From: Alphaproteobacteria bacterium
Lineage (GTDB): Bacteria > Pseudomonadota > Alphaproteobacteria > Sphingomonadales > Sphingomonadaceae
Direction: 5' to 3'
NCBI GenBank assembly: GCA_028293055.1
Contig: JAQGLD010000451.1
Location: 1-12,497, forward strand
Length of the DNA: 12,497 nucleotides
In this document: one piece after another, positions 5,145 through 12,497 of the stretch
How positions within the stretch are numbered: position 1 is the stretch's first letter
Layout: the number at the start of each line of letters is the position of its first letter
Made by a program: the position numbers and the translations under genes
Notes under the pieces: model-generated
Seen by the model: the letters and a program-made list of their open reading frames with translations, nothing else
Database searches by the model: none
What the model was told of the DNA's origin: nothing

Positions 5145-8100
5145 ATGAGCCAATCGAAATCACGTGCGCGCGGTCTGTCGATCGCATCGACCGCCCTCGC
5201 AACCGGCCTCGCCCTGATATCGGCGCCCGCCTCCGCCCAGCCAGGATCCGCGCCCGAGGGATCGCCCCCCGGCCCGGCGTCCGAAGGCGCCGCTCCCGTC
5301 GGAGCGAGCCAGGCGGCCACCGCGGAGCCTGCCCGAGCCTCCAGCGAGGAGACCGAAATCGTCGTCACCGGCTCCTCCCTGCCGACCACGCCCGACCAGG
5401 TGGCAGTGCCGGTCAGCGTGATCAACGCCGAGGCGATCGCCAAGGGCGGAGTCGGCAACAACGCGCTCGAGCTGGTCCGCAAGCAGGTTCCCGGCTTCGC
5501 CGGCCGGAGCAATACCGGCAACAGCAATGCCAACAACACCAACCAGAATACGGCCGGCGGATCGCAGGCTCAGCTGCGCAATCTCGACACGCTCGTCCTG
5601 ATCAACGGCCGCCGCGCCGCGGTCAACGCCATCGCCGGGCTCGGCGGCAAGGTCTTCGTCGATCTTTCCCAGATCCCGGTCGCGGCGATCGAGCGGGTCG
5701 AGGTTCTCACCGACGGGGCTTCCGCCATCTACGGCTCGGACGCGGTCGGCGGAGTGATCAATTTCATCCTGAAGAGCGACTATGAAGGGGGATCGGTCGA
5801 CGTCCGCTATGCGGGCGCGGAGGGTGGCTATCGGGAACGCTCGGCCAACATGACGGTGGGACACAATTTCACGCCGGGGCTGAACCTGACCCTGTCCGGC
5901 AGCTACATGAAGACCGACCCGCTCTACCAATATCAGCGCGGGTTCACCTCGCCCTTCTTCAGCACCGCGACCGCAGTTCCGGGCTCGGTGGTCACCGGCG
6001 GCCTGTTCGGAGTGCTCGCGTCGGGATTGACCAGCCCGGCCGACCGCAACCCGACCGGAGTGCTCGCGACGGCGCCGAGCTTCGCCGCCCTGGTCGCCAA
6101 CGGCACCTATCTCTACACTCCGACGATATCCTCTCCCCAGACCAGCCCGGCCACTGCCAACAGCAATATCGCGGTCGCCGGGACGGGGATCGGCGGGACA
6201 TACGATCTCTCGAGGGTCCAGACGATCCTCCTCCAGCAGGAGCAGAAGGCGCTGAGCGCGGGCCTGACCGCGAAGCTGATCGACGATTATCTCACCTTCT
6301 TCGCCGACGCGCAGGTCGCCGACAATCGCAGCTTCACCCAGTTCAGGCCGGTGACCGTCGGTGTCACCATTCCCCAGGGCGCGCCGTTCAATCCGGTGGC
6401 CGGCGCGCTCGGCGGAGTGACGTTCGGAAGCACCGCCTATCCGAAGGGCTATTTCAATCGCAACGAGAGCCTGCGGATCACCGCCGGGTTCAAGGGCCGC
6501 CTGCCCTTCATCGGTCCGCGCTGGAGTTATGAGGCGGCCTATGTGCACAGCGTCAACACGCTGAGGCAACAGCAGGCCAATGTCGTCTATGCTCCCAATG
6601 TCGCCCGGGCGATCGCTGGCGGCTTCGATTCGAACGGCAACCCAGTCGCCGGGGGCGCCTTCTCCAAGGTCTTTTCCGGCTTCTCGCTGAACAGTCCGCT
6701 GGTCCTCGTGCCCGCGCTCGATCCACTGTCGCGCAATCCCAATCCGCAGACCCTGTCGCGCATCTTCGGGACGGAATTGCTCCACGCCTCGAGCCGGCTC
6801 GACTCGTTGGACGGCAAGATCACAGGGGAGCTGATCGAGCTTCCCGGGGGACCCGTGGCGATCGCAGTCGGCGCGGCGTGGCGCAAGGAATCGCTGACCG
6901 GCACTCCCGACGCCAACGGCTATGTCCACACCGACCCGAATTATTGCAACGACGGAACGGCGCTGACCAGCAATTCTTCGGCCTGGACCGGCGGCCAGCA
7001 GGCCGATCCCTTCCCAGTCGCCTGCTCGACCGGCGCGCCGGGATCGCGAACGCCCTCGGGGCGCAAGATCAGCTCTGAATTCGTCGAGGTCCGGATTCCG
7101 ATCATGGGCAAGGATTTCACCTTGCCCTTGTTCCACGCATTCGACCTGATCGGCGCCGTCCGCCACGAACATTATAGCGACGCGGGCGATTCGACCGTCC
7201 CCAAGATCGGCTTCTTCTGGCAGCCATTCGATTCGTCGCTGACCCTGCGCGGCACCTACGCCAGATCGTTCACCGCGCCGCCGCTCTACCAGGAGTTCGG
7301 GCCGGTCAATTTCCGGCTTGCCGGCCCCGGAATCATTCCGGCGGCCTTCCCCGGCCTCGCCGCCGGACTCTCGCCGGTCGAGGACGGCGTCAATCCCGCT
7401 CTCCAGCCCGCCAAGGCGACTTCCTATTCGCTCGGAATGGTGTTCAAGCCGAGCTTCATTCCGAGGCTTCGGCTCGAGGTCGATTATTCGCATATCCGCG
7501 AGACCGGCCTTCCCGGGGGGATCGGCTTCAGCAACATCTTCCTCGACGTAAACCAGCTCGGCTCAGGCTCCTTGTTCGCCGGCAATATCGCCAAGGGCAA
7601 TTTCCCGGGCTCGCCGGGCGCGACTCCGTTCACCAACCCCGGGGACCTGCGCGCCTATCTGGCCGCCGACCCGGCCAATTATGCCAATGTCTTCGCGATC
7701 GACCGATTCACCAATCTCGGCGGAATCCTGGTCCGCACGCTGAACGGATCGATCGATTATTCGGTGCCGACCGGCTCGGCCGGCACGTTCTCGTTCAATT
7801 CGGTCGCGTCCGTCTTCCTCAACTACAAGTTCCAGGCCCTGCCCTCGCAGAAATTCTACGAATATGCAGGGACCGCGACCAATGGCGGTACCGGCGTCCA
7901 GGGCATTCTTCCCAAATTTCGCTCCTACTCGACGATCGACTGGACCTCGGGCAATTTCAATGTGACGGTCGGCAACACCTTCATCACCTCGGTGCGCGAT
8001 CTCGGTGTCGGCGGAATCACCTACGAGACCAATGCGGCCCGCAACCCGCCGACCGCGTTCGCCGGTCGGATCAAGGCCTATACCAGCTTCGACCTCAGGA

Positions 8101-8303
8101 TCGCCTATACGGCGAGGGATCTGGACGGCCATCCGAGTGGCTATTCGATCGCAGTCGGAGCGAACGATCTGTTCGATCGCATGCCGCCGATCTCGACCAA
8201 CGTCTTCACGCCCAGTGCCGCTTATACCGACAATACGGCCGACGTTTCGACTTACTCCCCGCTCGGCCGGCTGATCTATGTGCAGGCTTCCTTGCGCTTC
8301 TAG
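5145..8303 (+). CDS. TonB-dependent outer-membrane receptor
   Basis: Energised outer-membrane importer; the TonB-ExbBD system would drive uptake of an unidentified scarce ligand. The 1052-residue precursor has a signal peptide (1-31, ending SAPASA before Q). An alanine/proline-rich spacer leads to the TonB box EIVVTGS (71-77). The plug domain (about 80-200) has VINAEAIAKG, LVLINGRRAA, IPVAAIERVEVLTDGASAIYG and GSDAVGGVINFILK. A 22-strand-type barrel follows, with the receptor signature SLTLRGTYARSFTAPPLYQEF and a C-terminal strand LGRLIYVQASLRF ending in the expected Phe. No N-terminal secretin/TonB (STN) signalling domain is present, so sensing through an anti-sigma factor is unlikely. The plug has an Asn-rich stretch (122-135). 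Two cysteines (601 and 627) in one predicted extracellular loop may form a disulphide. It is followed by two hydrolase-type genes, which may be functionally linked. Confidence 0.96.
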   Translation: MSQSKSRARGLSIASTALATGLALISAPASAQPGSAPEGSPPGPASEGAAPVGASQAATAEPARASSEETEIVVTGSSLPTTPDQVAVPVSVINAEAIAKGGVGNNALELVRKQVPGFAGRSNTGNSNANNTNQNTAGGSQAQLRNLDTLVLINGRRAAVNAIAGLGGKVFVDLSQIPVAAIERVEVLTDGASAIYGSDAVGGVINFILKSDYEGGSVDVRYAGAEGGYRERSANMTVGHNFTPGLNLTLSGSYMKTDPLYQYQRGFTSPFFSTATAVPGSVVTGGLFGVLASGLTSPADRNPTGVLATAPSFAALVANGTYLYTPTISSPQTSPATANSNIAVAGTGIGGTYDLSRVQTILLQQEQKALSAGLTAKLIDDYLTFFADAQVADNRSFTQFRPVTVGVTIPQGAPFNPVAGALGGVTFGSTAYPKGYFNRNESLRITAGFKGRLPFIGPRWSYEAAYVHSVNTLRQQQANVVYAPNVARAIAGGFDSNGNPVAGGAFSKVFSGFSLNSPLVLVPALDPLSRNPNPQTLSRIFGTELLHASSRLDSLDGKITGELIELPGGPVAIAVGAAWRKESLTGTPDANGYVHTDPNYCNDGTALTSNSSAWTGGQQADPFPVACSTGAPGSRTPSGRKISSEFVEVRIPIMGKDFTLPLFHAFDLIGAVRHEHYSDAGDSTVPKIGFFWQPFDSSLTLRGTYARSFTAPPLYQEFGPVNFRLAGPGIIPAAFPGLAAGLSPVEDGVNPALQPAKATSYSLGMVFKPSFIPRLRLEVDYSHIRETGLPGGIGFSNIFLDVNQLGSGSLFAGNIAKGNFPGSPGATPFTNPGDLRAYLAADPANYANVFAIDRFTNLGGILVRTLNGSIDYSVPTGSAGTFSFNSVASVFLNYKFQALPSQKFYEYAGTATNGGTGVQGILPKFRSYSTIDWTSGNFNVTVGNTFITSVRDLGVGGITYETNAARNPPTAFAGRIKAYTSFDLRIAYTARDLDGHPSGYSIAVGANDLFDRMPPISTNVFTPSAAYTDNTADVSTYSPLGRLIYVQASLRF

Positions 8304-8319
8304 GGCAGAGTGCCGCCAA

Positions 8320-8336
8320 CCGGGCGAGACTCCCGG
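8320..8336 (+). other. Hairpin overlapping the Shine-Dalgarno of the short hydrolase ORF
   Basis: CCGGG (8320-8324) and CCCGG (8332-8336) form a 5-bp stem with a 7-nt loop. The right arm overlaps the first bases of GGAGG (8335-8339), so folding could limit translation of the next frame. No U-tract follows, so it is a poor terminator for the receptor gene. It may be chance in GC-rich DNA. Confidence 0.25.
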
Positions 8337-8344
8337 AGGTGGCG

Positions 8345-8719
8345 ATGAATCGGCATATGGGGCTCGCCACCGCCGAGGAGATGGTGGCGGTGGCGCGTTT
8401 GGTGCGCGGACGCGCCGATCTGGTCATGGCGGAGAATGACGAATATTCCTCGCCCGGGCTCAAGCAGCGCCTGATCGATGCGCTCGACGCGTCGGACCGC
8501 ACGCTCGTGCTGGAGCAAACCCGCCACAATGTCGGCAACTCCCCGCTTGCGGTGAGGCGCAGCTTCGCTCGTCTCGTCGAGATCGCGCAATCCCATTTCG
8601 GAGTGCCCGAGGAGCAGCGCGGAGCCTTGCACTCGCCGGATTCGGCCATGATCGGCGCCGCGCAGATCGACCGGGATGCGATCCACGGCTTCTTCAACGG
8701 CTACCGTGTCGCGTGTTGA
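8345..8719 (+). pseudogene. C-terminal fragment of a LuxD-like alpha/beta hydrolase (truncated paralogue)
   Basis: A 124-residue frame aligning with the C-terminal part (from about residue 196) of the full hydrolase encoded just downstream. VARLVRGRADLVMAENDEYSSP parallels LARSVRGRVDLVVAGKDEMSSP, and RSFARLVEIAQSHFGVP parallels RAFGHLMQIAQLHFDVP. It keeps the equivalents of the catalytic Asp (32) and His (61). It lacks the whole N-terminal core and the nucleophile serine, so it cannot be a hydrolase on its own. It begins 41 bases after the receptor stop. The ATG at 8345 has a perfect GGAGG (8335-8339) 5 nt upstream, so the fragment may still be translated, perhaps as an accessory partner. The tail after HFGVP diverges from the paralogue. 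It is scored as a remnant of a tandem duplication; a real short protein remains possible. Confidence 0.6.
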
Positions 8720-8852
8720 AAGACGGCCGCCATGGCGAGCGGCCGACGTCGCGAGCGAGGGTCGACCAGCGTAGCCGCCGGCGCCATTCGTTGACGCCAT
8801 TCGGCAACCACGATAGCCATGTATTTGGCTTCCTTCGGAATATGAGCGCAGC
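8720..8852 (+). promoter_or_regulatory. Short spacer before the LuxD-like gene with a possible promoter and direct repeat
   Basis: TTGACG (8791-8796), 17 nt, TAGCCA (8814-8819) is a weak sigma-70-like pair. A 9-nt direct repeat CGCCATTCG occurs at 8782-8790 and 8795-8803, with a 13-nt period, and the second copy overlaps the -35 box. It could be an operator. A GGCCG/CGGCC inverted repeat lies near 8726-8745. Nothing here resembles the missing N-terminal half of the fragment upstream. Confidence 0.25.
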
Positions 8853-9821
8853 TTGCGAGACGATCTGTCCAAAGACCGAGCCATCCAGACGTCCTTCGGG
8901 TGGTTGGCGCGCGACGGGCCGAATCCCCTCTTCTCCCTGGTCTACACCCCGGCGAATGAAATATTCGGATCGGCGCTGATCCTTCCGCCCTTCGGGATGC
9001 AGTCATTGGATCTGTTCATCCCCGCCTTCTACACGGCGAGTGCCGGCGTTCGTGCACTGCGCTTCGACGGACGCAACAATGTCGGGCTCAGCAAAGGCGA
9101 TATCTACGATTTCAAGCTGAGCGTCATGCTGGACGATGCGCGGGTTGCCGCCGATCACCTGGTCAGGACGTCGGGAAGGGACGATTTCCTCATCTACGGC
9201 ATGAGCCTCACCGCATCGGCGGCGCTCATTCTTGCCAATGAATATCCGCGTTCGCGCGCGGTCCTGTTCGTGCCGGTGGTCGATATCTGTGGAGCGGTCA
9301 AATGGGGAGCGCGGGACGATGACCTGTTCGAGCCCTATCGGCGCGGCGACAGCGATGCTGCGAGGGCGCGCAATATCTTCGGGCACGACGTGCACGCGCA
9401 GCCGTTTTACGACGACCTGCTGGAAACCGGTCTCGGAACCGTCGAAGGCGTGCTCGATCTCGCGCGGTCGGTGCGCGGCCGAGTCGATCTCGTTGTGGCA
9501 GGGAAGGACGAAATGTCCTCCCCCGAGCATAGACTACGCCTGACCGAGGCGCTCGACGCCGAGGGCCGCTTTATCCTGCTCGAGCGGGCAACCCACGACT
9601 TCGGCCGCTCGCCGGTCGCAAGGAAACGCGCTTTCGGCCATCTCATGCAAATCGCGCAGCTTCATTTCGATGTGCCGATCGAAGCAAGGCGCGGACGGCC
9701 TGCCGAAACCGAAATGGTGGCGCTCGCCCGAATGGAGCGGGCGGCGGTGAAGGCTGTCGCCGATCGCCTGGGGATTCCGACCGAGAGCCCCCTTGGCCCG
9801 AAGGCGCGCGCTGCCGCCTGA
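8853..9821 (+). CDS. LuxD-like alpha/beta hydrolase (acyl transferase/thioesterase family)
   Basis: 322-residue cytoplasmic alpha/beta-hydrolase with no signal peptide. Its closest recognisable relative is LuxD, the myristoyl-ACP thioesterase of bacterial luciferase operons. The block GVRALRFDGRNNVGLSKGDIYDFKLSV (65-91) parallels LuxD GFHVIRYDSLHHVGLSSGTIDEFTMSI. The predicted nucleophile is Ser118 in YGMSLTA, the acid Asp219 in AGKDEMSS and the base His248 in ATHDF. This spacing is very close to LuxD Ser114, Asp211 and His241. No luxC, luxE or luciferase gene is nearby, so light production is not implied; an acyl-thioesterase or esterase role is inferred. The start is uncertain. TTG at 8853 gives a length close to LuxD (about 305) but has only weak ribosome-site support, the next in-frame ATG (9000) would cut conserved sequence, and the ATG at 8842 is in another frame. 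It lies behind a truncated paralogue and the receptor gene. Confidence 0.85.
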   Translation: MRDDLSKDRAIQTSFGWLARDGPNPLFSLVYTPANEIFGSALILPPFGMQSLDLFIPAFYTASAGVRALRFDGRNNVGLSKGDIYDFKLSVMLDDARVAADHLVRTSGRDDFLIYGMSLTASAALILANEYPRSRAVLFVPVVDICGAVKWGARDDDLFEPYRRGDSDAARARNIFGHDVHAQPFYDDLLETGLGTVEGVLDLARSVRGRVDLVVAGKDEMSSPEHRLRLTEALDAEGRFILLERATHDFGRSPVARKRAFGHLMQIAQLHFDVPIEARRGRPAETEMVALARMERAAVKAVADRLGIPTESPLGPKARAAA

Positions 9822-9835
9822 GGCAAAAGGCTTCA

Positions 9836-9849
9836 TTGCACTGCAGCAA
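9836..9849. promoter_or_regulatory. PhaR-like operator candidate upstream of ppc
   Basis: TTGCACTGCAGCAA, read on the other strand as TTGCTGCAGTGCAA, resembles the TGC/GCA-rich sites bound by PhaR (AniA), the polyhydroxybutyrate-responsive repressor of alphaproteobacteria. It lies 88 bases before the ppc ATG, beside an A-rich run (9848-9853). The match is from memory of the motif style, not a matrix score. Confidence 0.35.
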
Positions 9850-9894
9850 AAAATTGCGGCGAGCGCCGCTCCGGTGTAGCGAGCCAGCAGCCGA

Positions 9895-9910
9895 CGGCTT
9901 GAGTAAGCCG
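9895..9910 (+). other. Small hairpin in the ppc leader
   Basis: CGGCTT-GAGT-AAGCCG is a perfect 6-bp stem with a 4-nt loop, 26 nt before the ppc ATG. It is followed by CTCGCCTCAC and not by a U-tract, so it is not a classical terminator for the hydrolase gene. A second stem, GCGGC/GCCGC, lies at 9856-9869. A role in leader structure is possible but unproven. Confidence 0.3.
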
Positions 9911-9936
9911 CTCGCCTCACTGAACCGGGAGCGGTC

Positions 9937-12497
9937 ATGACAGCTCAGCGCCCTGCCATCGGCCAGAATCCGGACATACGCTATCTCGGGCGGCTGCTCG
10001 GCAATGTCATTCGCGCCTATGGCGGGGAGGAGCTGTTCGAGCGCACCGAATATATCCGTTCGACCTCCGTCGACCGCTATCGCGGAATCGCCACCGGCGA
10101 TGCGATCGATCCGGGCCTCAGCGCGCTCAGCCTCGACGAAACCCTCGCCTTCGTCCGCGGTTTCATGCTCTTCTCGATGCTCGCCAACCTTGCGGAGGAC
10201 CGTCAGGCGGTCGATTCGGAACCCGGCGGCACGGTCGAGCAGGCGATCGCGATTCTCGCCACGCAGGGTATCGGTCCGGACCAGGCGGCAGAGCTGCTCA
10301 ACCGCGGCCTGATCGTCCCGGTCCTCACCGCTCATCCGACCGAGGTTCGGCGCAAGAGCATCATCGATCACCGCAACCGCATCGCCGAACTGATGGAGAT
10401 GCGCGACTCGGGCGGAGCCGAGACCGCGGAAGGCGACCTGTTGGACGAGGCGATCACCCGCCAGATCGCCCTGCTGTGGCAGACCAGGCCGCTGCGGCGG
10501 GAGCGGCTCTATGTCGCAGACGAGGTCGAGACCGCTCTGACCTATCTGCGCGACATCTTCCTGCCCTTGTTGCCGGCGCTCTACGCGCGCTGGGAGCGAG
10601 CGCTCGGCCACCGCCCGGCGAGCTTCCTTCGCATCGGCAGCTGGATCGGCGGCGATCGCGACGGCAACCCGAACGTCAATGCCGAGTCGCTTCGCTTCGC
10701 GCTGGCGCGGTCGTCGCAATCGGTGCTCGAACATTATCTCGACTCGGTCCACGCGCTAGGCGCCGAGCTTTCCATCTCGACCGAGCTCGCTTTGGTGACC
10801 CCGGAGCTCCTCGAGCTGGCCGACCATAGCAGCGATACCGGCCGGAGCCGCAGCGACGAGCCCTATCGCCGGGCCCTGACCGGGATATATGCCCGGCTCG
10901 CGGCGACCTACGAGGCGATCGCCGGCACGCCTCCGCCAAGGCCCGCCCGGATGACCGCGCCTGCCTATGCGACGCCCGAAGACTTCATGGCCGAGCTTGG
11001 CATCGTCGCGACCGCCCTCGCCTGCGGCGGCGGCGGGATGCTCGGCGAGGGCGGCCCGCTCTCCACGTTGATCCGCACTGTCGAGACGTTCGGATTCCAC
11101 CTCGCCACGCTCGACCTGCGCCAGAATGCGGATGTCCACCAGCGCGTGGTCGCCGAACTGTTAAGGGTCGCCGGGGTGGAGGCGGATTACGAGGCGCTCG
11201 ACGAGGATGAAAGGGTCGAATTGCTGCGCTCGGAGCTGGCCGGCGGACGCCTGCTCGCCTCCCCCTTCGCGGCCTATTCCGACGAGACGGCGTCGGAGCT
11301 CGCCATCGTCCGCGCCGCGGCCGAAGCGCATTCGAGATACGGCCCGCGCGCGATCACCACCTACCTGATCTCCAAGGCGGAAAGCGTGTCCGACCTGCTC
11401 GAGGTCAACATCCTGCTCAAGGAAGCCGGCCTGTGGCGACCCGGCGACCCGCCGACGGCGTCGATCATGGCGGTTCCGCTGTTCGAGACGATCGGCGATC
11501 TCGAACGGGCGCCGACCGTGATGAAGGCCTGGCTCGACCTTCCCGAGGTCGCCGCCACCACCCGTGCGTTCGGCTATCACGAGGTGATGGTCGGCTATTC
11601 CGACTCCAACAAGGATGGCGGCTACCTCACCTCGGTGTGGAGCCTTCATCAGTCGAGCCTCGCCCTCGCCGAGCTGTTCGAGCAGGCCAAGACCGAGATC
11701 CAGCTCTTCCACGGACGGGGCGGCGCGGTCGGGCGCGGCGGCGGATCGAGCTTCGCGGCGATCCGGGCCCAGCCTGCCGGCACGCTGCGCGGCCGGATCC
11801 GGATCACGGAGCAGGGCGAGGTGATCGCCGCCAAATACGGCACGCAGGAAAGCGCTGCGATCAATCTCGAGGCCATCGCAGCCGCCACCCTGCTCGCCAG
11901 CCTGGAAACCCGGTCGGTGCGGCGGCGCGAGCGTTTCTACGCCGCCTTCGCCCAGATCTCCGGCACAGCGTTCCACGCTTATCGTGGCCTGGTCTACGAG
12001 ACCGAGGGCTTCCGCACCTTCTTCCGGCAGATGACCCCGATCGCCGAGATTGCGGATCTCAAGATCGGGTCGCGGCCGGCAAGCCGCACCAAATCCGACC
12101 GGATCGAGGATTTGCGGGCGATACCCTGGGTGTTCAGCTGGGCGCAGGCGCGGGTCATGCTGCCTGGCTGGTTCGGCGCCGGCGAAGGCTTTTCCGGCTT
12201 CGAAGACCAGGCGATGCTGAAGGAAATGCACGAGGCCTGGCCGTTCTTCCGCACCACCCTCGCCAATCTCGAGATGGTCCTCGCCAAGTCCGACATGGGG
12301 ATTGCGGCGCGCTATGCCGAGCTGGTCGAGGACGAAGCGGCGCGCAACACGATCTTCGGCCGGATCCGAGACAGCTGGATGCGGACTCGCGACAGTGTGC
12401 TCGAGATTACCGGCCAGTCGCAGCTGCTCGAGGCGCATCCGGCGCTCGACGCGTCGATCCGGCTGCGCCTTCCCTATATCGAGCCGCTCAACCTGCT
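9937..12497 (+). CDS. ppc: Phosphoenolpyruvate carboxylase (partial; last residues beyond right edge)
   Basis: Cytoplasmic anaplerotic enzyme that carboxylates phosphoenolpyruvate with bicarbonate to oxaloacetate, feeding the TCA cycle. The 853 visible codons start MTAQRPAIGQNPDIRYLG. They contain LTAHPTEVRRKS with the catalytic His at residue 133, the SWIGGDRDGNPNV block, LDLRQNADVH, GYSDSNKDGGY (from 553), the FHGRGGAVGRGGG loop (from 591), which binds the substrate phosphate, and QGEVIAAKYG. Only about 30-45 C-terminal residues are missing, including the conserved end with its NG motif, judging from the usual 880-900 length. The start is supported by GGGAG (9927-9931) 5 nt before the ATG. 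It lies 115 nt after the hydrolase gene with a motif- and hairpin-bearing leader, so it probably has its own promoter. No disruption was seen. Confidence 0.98.
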   Translation, partial: MTAQRPAIGQNPDIRYLGRLLGNVIRAYGGEELFERTEYIRSTSVDRYRGIATGDAIDPGLSALSLDETLAFVRGFMLFSMLANLAEDRQAVDSEPGGTVEQAIAILATQGIGPDQAAELLNRGLIVPVLTAHPTEVRRKSIIDHRNRIAELMEMRDSGGAETAEGDLLDEAITRQIALLWQTRPLRRERLYVADEVETALTYLRDIFLPLLPALYARWERALGHRPASFLRIGSWIGGDRDGNPNVNAESLRFALARSSQSVLEHYLDSVHALGAELSISTELALVTPELLELADHSSDTGRSRSDEPYRRALTGIYARLAATYEAIAGTPPPRPARMTAPAYATPEDFMAELGIVATALACGGGGMLGEGGPLSTLIRTVETFGFHLATLDLRQNADVHQRVVAELLRVAGVEADYEALDEDERVELLRSELAGGRLLASPFAAYSDETASELAIVRAAAEAHSRYGPRAITTYLISKAESVSDLLEVNILLKEAGLWRPGDPPTASIMAVPLFETIGDLERAPTVMKAWLDLPEVAATTRAFGYHEVMVGYSDSNKDGGYLTSVWSLHQSSLALAELFEQAKTEIQLFHGRGGAVGRGGGSSFAAIRAQPAGTLRGRIRITEQGEVIAAKYGTQESAAINLEAIAAATLLASLETRSVRRRERFYAAFAQISGTAFHAYRGLVYETEGFRTFFRQMTPIAEIADLKIGSRPASRTKSDRIEDLRAIPWVFSWAQARVMLPGWFGAGEGFSGFEDQAMLKEMHEAWPFFRTTLANLEMVLAKSDMGIAARYAELVEDEAARNTIFGRIRDSWMRTRDSVLEITGQSQLLEAHPALDASIRLRLPYIEPLNL

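Noticed and set aside
4660..5145. 161-codon plus-strand frame covering tRNA-Cys and the receptor leader
   Set aside because: Runs through a complete tRNA gene; a chance open frame in GC-rich DNA.
5160..7493. 777-codon open frame on the minus strand, opposite the TonB receptor gene
   Set aside because: Low-complexity Arg/Gly/Glu-rich product without any family motif. It is the mirror of codon bias in the receptor gene, whose plus-strand translation is clearly real.
8820..8842. ATGs at 8819 and 8842 as the hydrolase start
   Set aside because: Neither is in the frame that encodes the conserved LuxD-like protein.
8853..9821. Part of a bioluminescence (lux) operon
   Set aside because: The similarity is to LuxD alone; no reductase, synthetase or luciferase gene is present and the next gene is ppc.
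9895..9910. Intrinsic terminator for the hydrolase gene
   Set aside because: The stem is only 6 bp and is followed by a C-rich sequence with no U-tract.
9643..10752. 369-codon minus-strand frame across the hydrolase-ppc boundary
   Set aside because: Overlaps the 3' end of one real gene, the ppc leader and the 5' part of ppc, with compositional artefact sequence.
11161..12438. 425-codon minus-strand frame opposite ppc
   Set aside because: Antisense shadow of a strongly conserved ppc reading frame, with no recognisable domain.
1..12497. CRISPR array, phage defence island or transposase
   Set aside because: No regularly spaced direct repeats, no nuclease/helicase/methylase modules and no transposase or integrase motifs were seen on either strand.

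Overview
The window looks like chromosomal DNA of a high-GC alphaproteobacterium, most likely of the order Sphingomonadales. This rests on the gene order pcm-like, tolC, popZ/DUF2497, valS, which is shared by many alphaproteobacteria, on a large TonB-dependent receptor with an EIVVTG TonB box, and on a GC-rich repeat type common in sphingomonads. The placement is made from protein style and synteny, not from a database search.

Left half (minus strand): a right-to-left gene cluster runs from about 4512 to the left edge. It encodes a divergent protein-L-isoaspartate methyltransferase-like protein, a TolC-family outer-membrane channel, a short PopZ-type polar organiser and valyl-tRNA synthetase (cut by the left edge). 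pcm-like and tolC are 15 bases apart, and tolC and popZ overlap by ATGA. A 223-bp inverted-repeat element full of palindromes separates popZ from valS. Upstream of the cluster (4513-4814) lies an almost perfect sigma-54 (-24/-12) promoter pointing toward it. Two tandem 16-bp dyads sit about 98 and 118 bases upstream of its predicted start, the usual place for an enhancer-binding activator. This is the most notable regulatory signal in the window.

Middle (plus strand): a complete tRNA-Cys(GCA) gene, then a 1052-residue TonB-dependent receptor. Just behind the receptor are two related alpha/beta-hydrolase genes. The first is only the C-terminal part of the fold and lacks the nucleophile region. 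The second is complete, and its Ser/Asp/His triad has almost the spacing of the LuxD acyl-ACP thioesterase family. This is best read as a tandem duplication with one decayed or minimised copy.

Right end (plus strand): ppc, phosphoenolpyruvate carboxylase, lacks only its last few dozen codons. Its upstream region carries a PhaR-like TGC/GCA-rich motif, a possible link between anaplerotic carbon flow and polyhydroxybutyrate control.

No CRISPR array, transposase, phage gene or rRNA was seen. No complete new defence or metabolic system can be supported. The best leads are the sigma-54 control region, the paired inverted repeats and the receptor plus LuxD-like hydrolase group.
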